Below are positions 63,010 to 64,000 of a DNA stretch of 64,000 bases, piece by piece (position 1 is the first letter of the stretch; every line of letters begins with the position of its first letter). The stretch is from contig JAMJFZ010001258.1 of the NCBI GenBank assembly GCA_026225945.1, positions 4,837,001 to 4,901,000 on the forward strand, given 5' to 3'. The DNA is from Cricetomys ansorgei (Eukaryota; Chordata; Mammalia; Rodentia; Nesomyidae). The position numbers were made by a program, and so were the translations under genes. The notes beneath the pieces were generated by a model. It was not told where the DNA came from and did not search any database. It was given only the letters and a program-made list of their open reading frames with translations.

Positions 63010-63387
63010 TTCTATTGCTTCCATGAAGCACCAGGACCGACAATCAAATGGAGGAGGAAAGAGTCTATTTGGATCACACTGCTACACTGTGGTCCATCAC
63101 GGAAGGAAGCCAGGGCAGAAACTCAAGCAGGGTGGATACCTGGAGGCAGGAGCTGATGCAGAGGTCACGGAGGGGTGCTGCCTATTGGTTTGCTCCCCAC
63201 GGCTTGCTCAGCCTGCTTTCTCATAGGACCTGGAGCAGCCAGCCTAAGGGTGGCCTCACCCACAATGGGCTGGGCCGTCCCCAGCAATCACTAATTGAGA
63301 AAATGCCTTACAGGTGTGCCTATAGCCTCCCTCCTCTCTGATGACTCTAGCCTGTGTCGAGTAGACATGAAACTAGCCAGCACATCA
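63010..63387 (-). mobile_element. MT-type (MTD-like) ERVL-MaLR solo LTR
   Basis: The + strand carries the LTR's complement over its full length: GAAGCACCAGGACCGACAAT, TGGAGGCAGGAGCTGATGCA, GCTTGCTCAGCCTGCTTTCT, CCCACAATGGGCTGGGCC and AATCACTAATTGAGAAAATG, then GATGACTCTAGCCTGTGTCG and ATGAAACTAGCCAGCACA. On the - strand the poly-A signal region reads AATAGA where related LTRs have AATAAA, so the signal appears lost. No internal region; a solo LTR. The subfamily label is from memory of family structure. Confidence 0.85.
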
Positions 63388-63480
63388 CCTTATCTCAATT
63401 TGCTCAGCAATAAAATGTAGAGAATGGTGGGACTCCTCTCATTGCTGCTGGGAAGATTAAGTGAGTCATGTCAACTAGTC
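63388..63480 (+). mobile_element. MIR-like remnant
   Basis: CCTTATCTCAATTTGCTCAG, then CAATAAAATGTAGAGAATGG and GCTGGGAAGATTAAGTGAG, resembles the MIR 3' half ('cctcagtttcctcatctgtaaaatggggata', 'gaggattaaatgag'). Confidence 0.5.
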
Positions 63481-63967
63481 AGAGGGTTCCTGATGCCCAC
63501 ACAGCGTGCTCTGCAAAGGCTTGCTGCTATCGAGCATGGCTATTGTCCGAAAGGTGGATTGCACAACCAGTGGTAGTTCTGGTAGAATTCCATCCACACA
63601 AGCGTGTTCCTGGGGCATGTTCAAGGATGTTTAGAGGCTGTTGGCAGGGTGGGGCAAGCCTGCTTCTCTTGAGGAAGACTAGCATTTAAAAAGATTGCTG
63701 GTTTTGTTTTATTACACACGTCTGTTAGGATGAAGTAGAGAGCTCACAGTGGAAAACACCGGTCAAACCGGTCTAAGCACTTAGGAGGGCATTGCATTCC
63801 TCATTCAGAAAGACAGAGGCAGCAAGGTTTCAGGTCCGGAGCCATCGGGACCATCCGCTAGAACGTCAAAGACCGGGTTCCTCTTTTTGCTCCACTCCGG
63901 TGCTCACAGAATCAGCATCACCCGGGATGGGTTATGTCAGGATTGCAGACAGTCAGAGCGGGTCTTG
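63481..63967. other. Unique non-coding stretch
   Basis: No gene or repeat recognised. Confidence 0.42.
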
Positions 63968-64000
63968 CGATGGTTAATTTTGATTGTCAACTTTAAGAGG
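63968..64000 (+). mobile_element. Start of a MaLR-like LTR, cut by the window edge
   Basis: CGATGGTTAATTTTGATTGT, then CAACTTTAAGAGG, equals the beginning of the LTR type seen at 13470-13690. Only the first bases are inside the window. Confidence 0.5.

Noticed and set aside
63010..63387. Intact endogenous retrovirus
   Set aside because: Only a solo LTR; no gag, pol or env sequence follows on either side.

Overview
This window looks like nuclear DNA of a rodent, most likely a muroid (mouse, rat, hamster or vole group). The evidence is the mix of rodent SINEs (B1, B2/B3, tRNA-derived ID, and B4/RSINE1-type composites), MT-type ERVL-MaLR LTRs, decayed L1 and MIR copies, and very many CA/TG, GA and minisatellite tracts. 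The species and locus cannot be read from the sequence alone.

I find no protein-coding gene, tRNA, rRNA, snRNA or CRISPR array that I can support. The longest open frames lie in low-complexity repeats whose unit lacks stop codons: the (GGTGGACA)-like array at 48.8-49.9 kb, the CA/CG tract at 16.7-17.2 kb, the TG array at 24.5-25.2 kb and the CAT/CAC tract at 44.8-45.2 kb. The remaining open frames are short, overlap one another on both strands and carry no domain I recognise. The window is best read as intergenic or deep-intronic DNA.

Layout. 0-10 kb: a 40-bp minisatellite, several SINEs, and a telomere-repeat block inside an old LTR. 10-16.6 kb: mostly unique DNA with an LTR fragment, a B3 and an ID. 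16.6-22.3 kb: a 0.5-kb CA/CG tract, an 11-bp G-rich minisatellite in a CpG-rich pocket, a SINE cluster with two polypurine tracts, and a diverged 19-bp array of 13 units. 22.5-26.6 kb: AT-rich DNA built largely from an antisense L1, then a B1 and a TG-rich array carrying repeated CACGTG E-boxes. 27-45 kb: alternating unique DNA and repeats, including a sense L1 3' segment broken by a TATC microsatellite, and a CAT/CAC array. 45-50 kb: a homeodomain-motif-rich unique block, an inverted B1 pair and a 1.07-kb hierarchical minisatellite. 50-64 kb: LTRs, SINEs, long CA tracts and a second motif-rich unique block.

Several unique stretches (about 4.7, 15.2, 19.0, 35.2, 43.7, 45.6, 56.4 and 58.7 kb) have motif clusters or CpG content that could mark conserved enhancers. 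This is inference; alignment to other mammals would decide it. I see no sign of an undescribed multi-gene system. The most unusual things here are the tandem arrays and the telomeric insertion.
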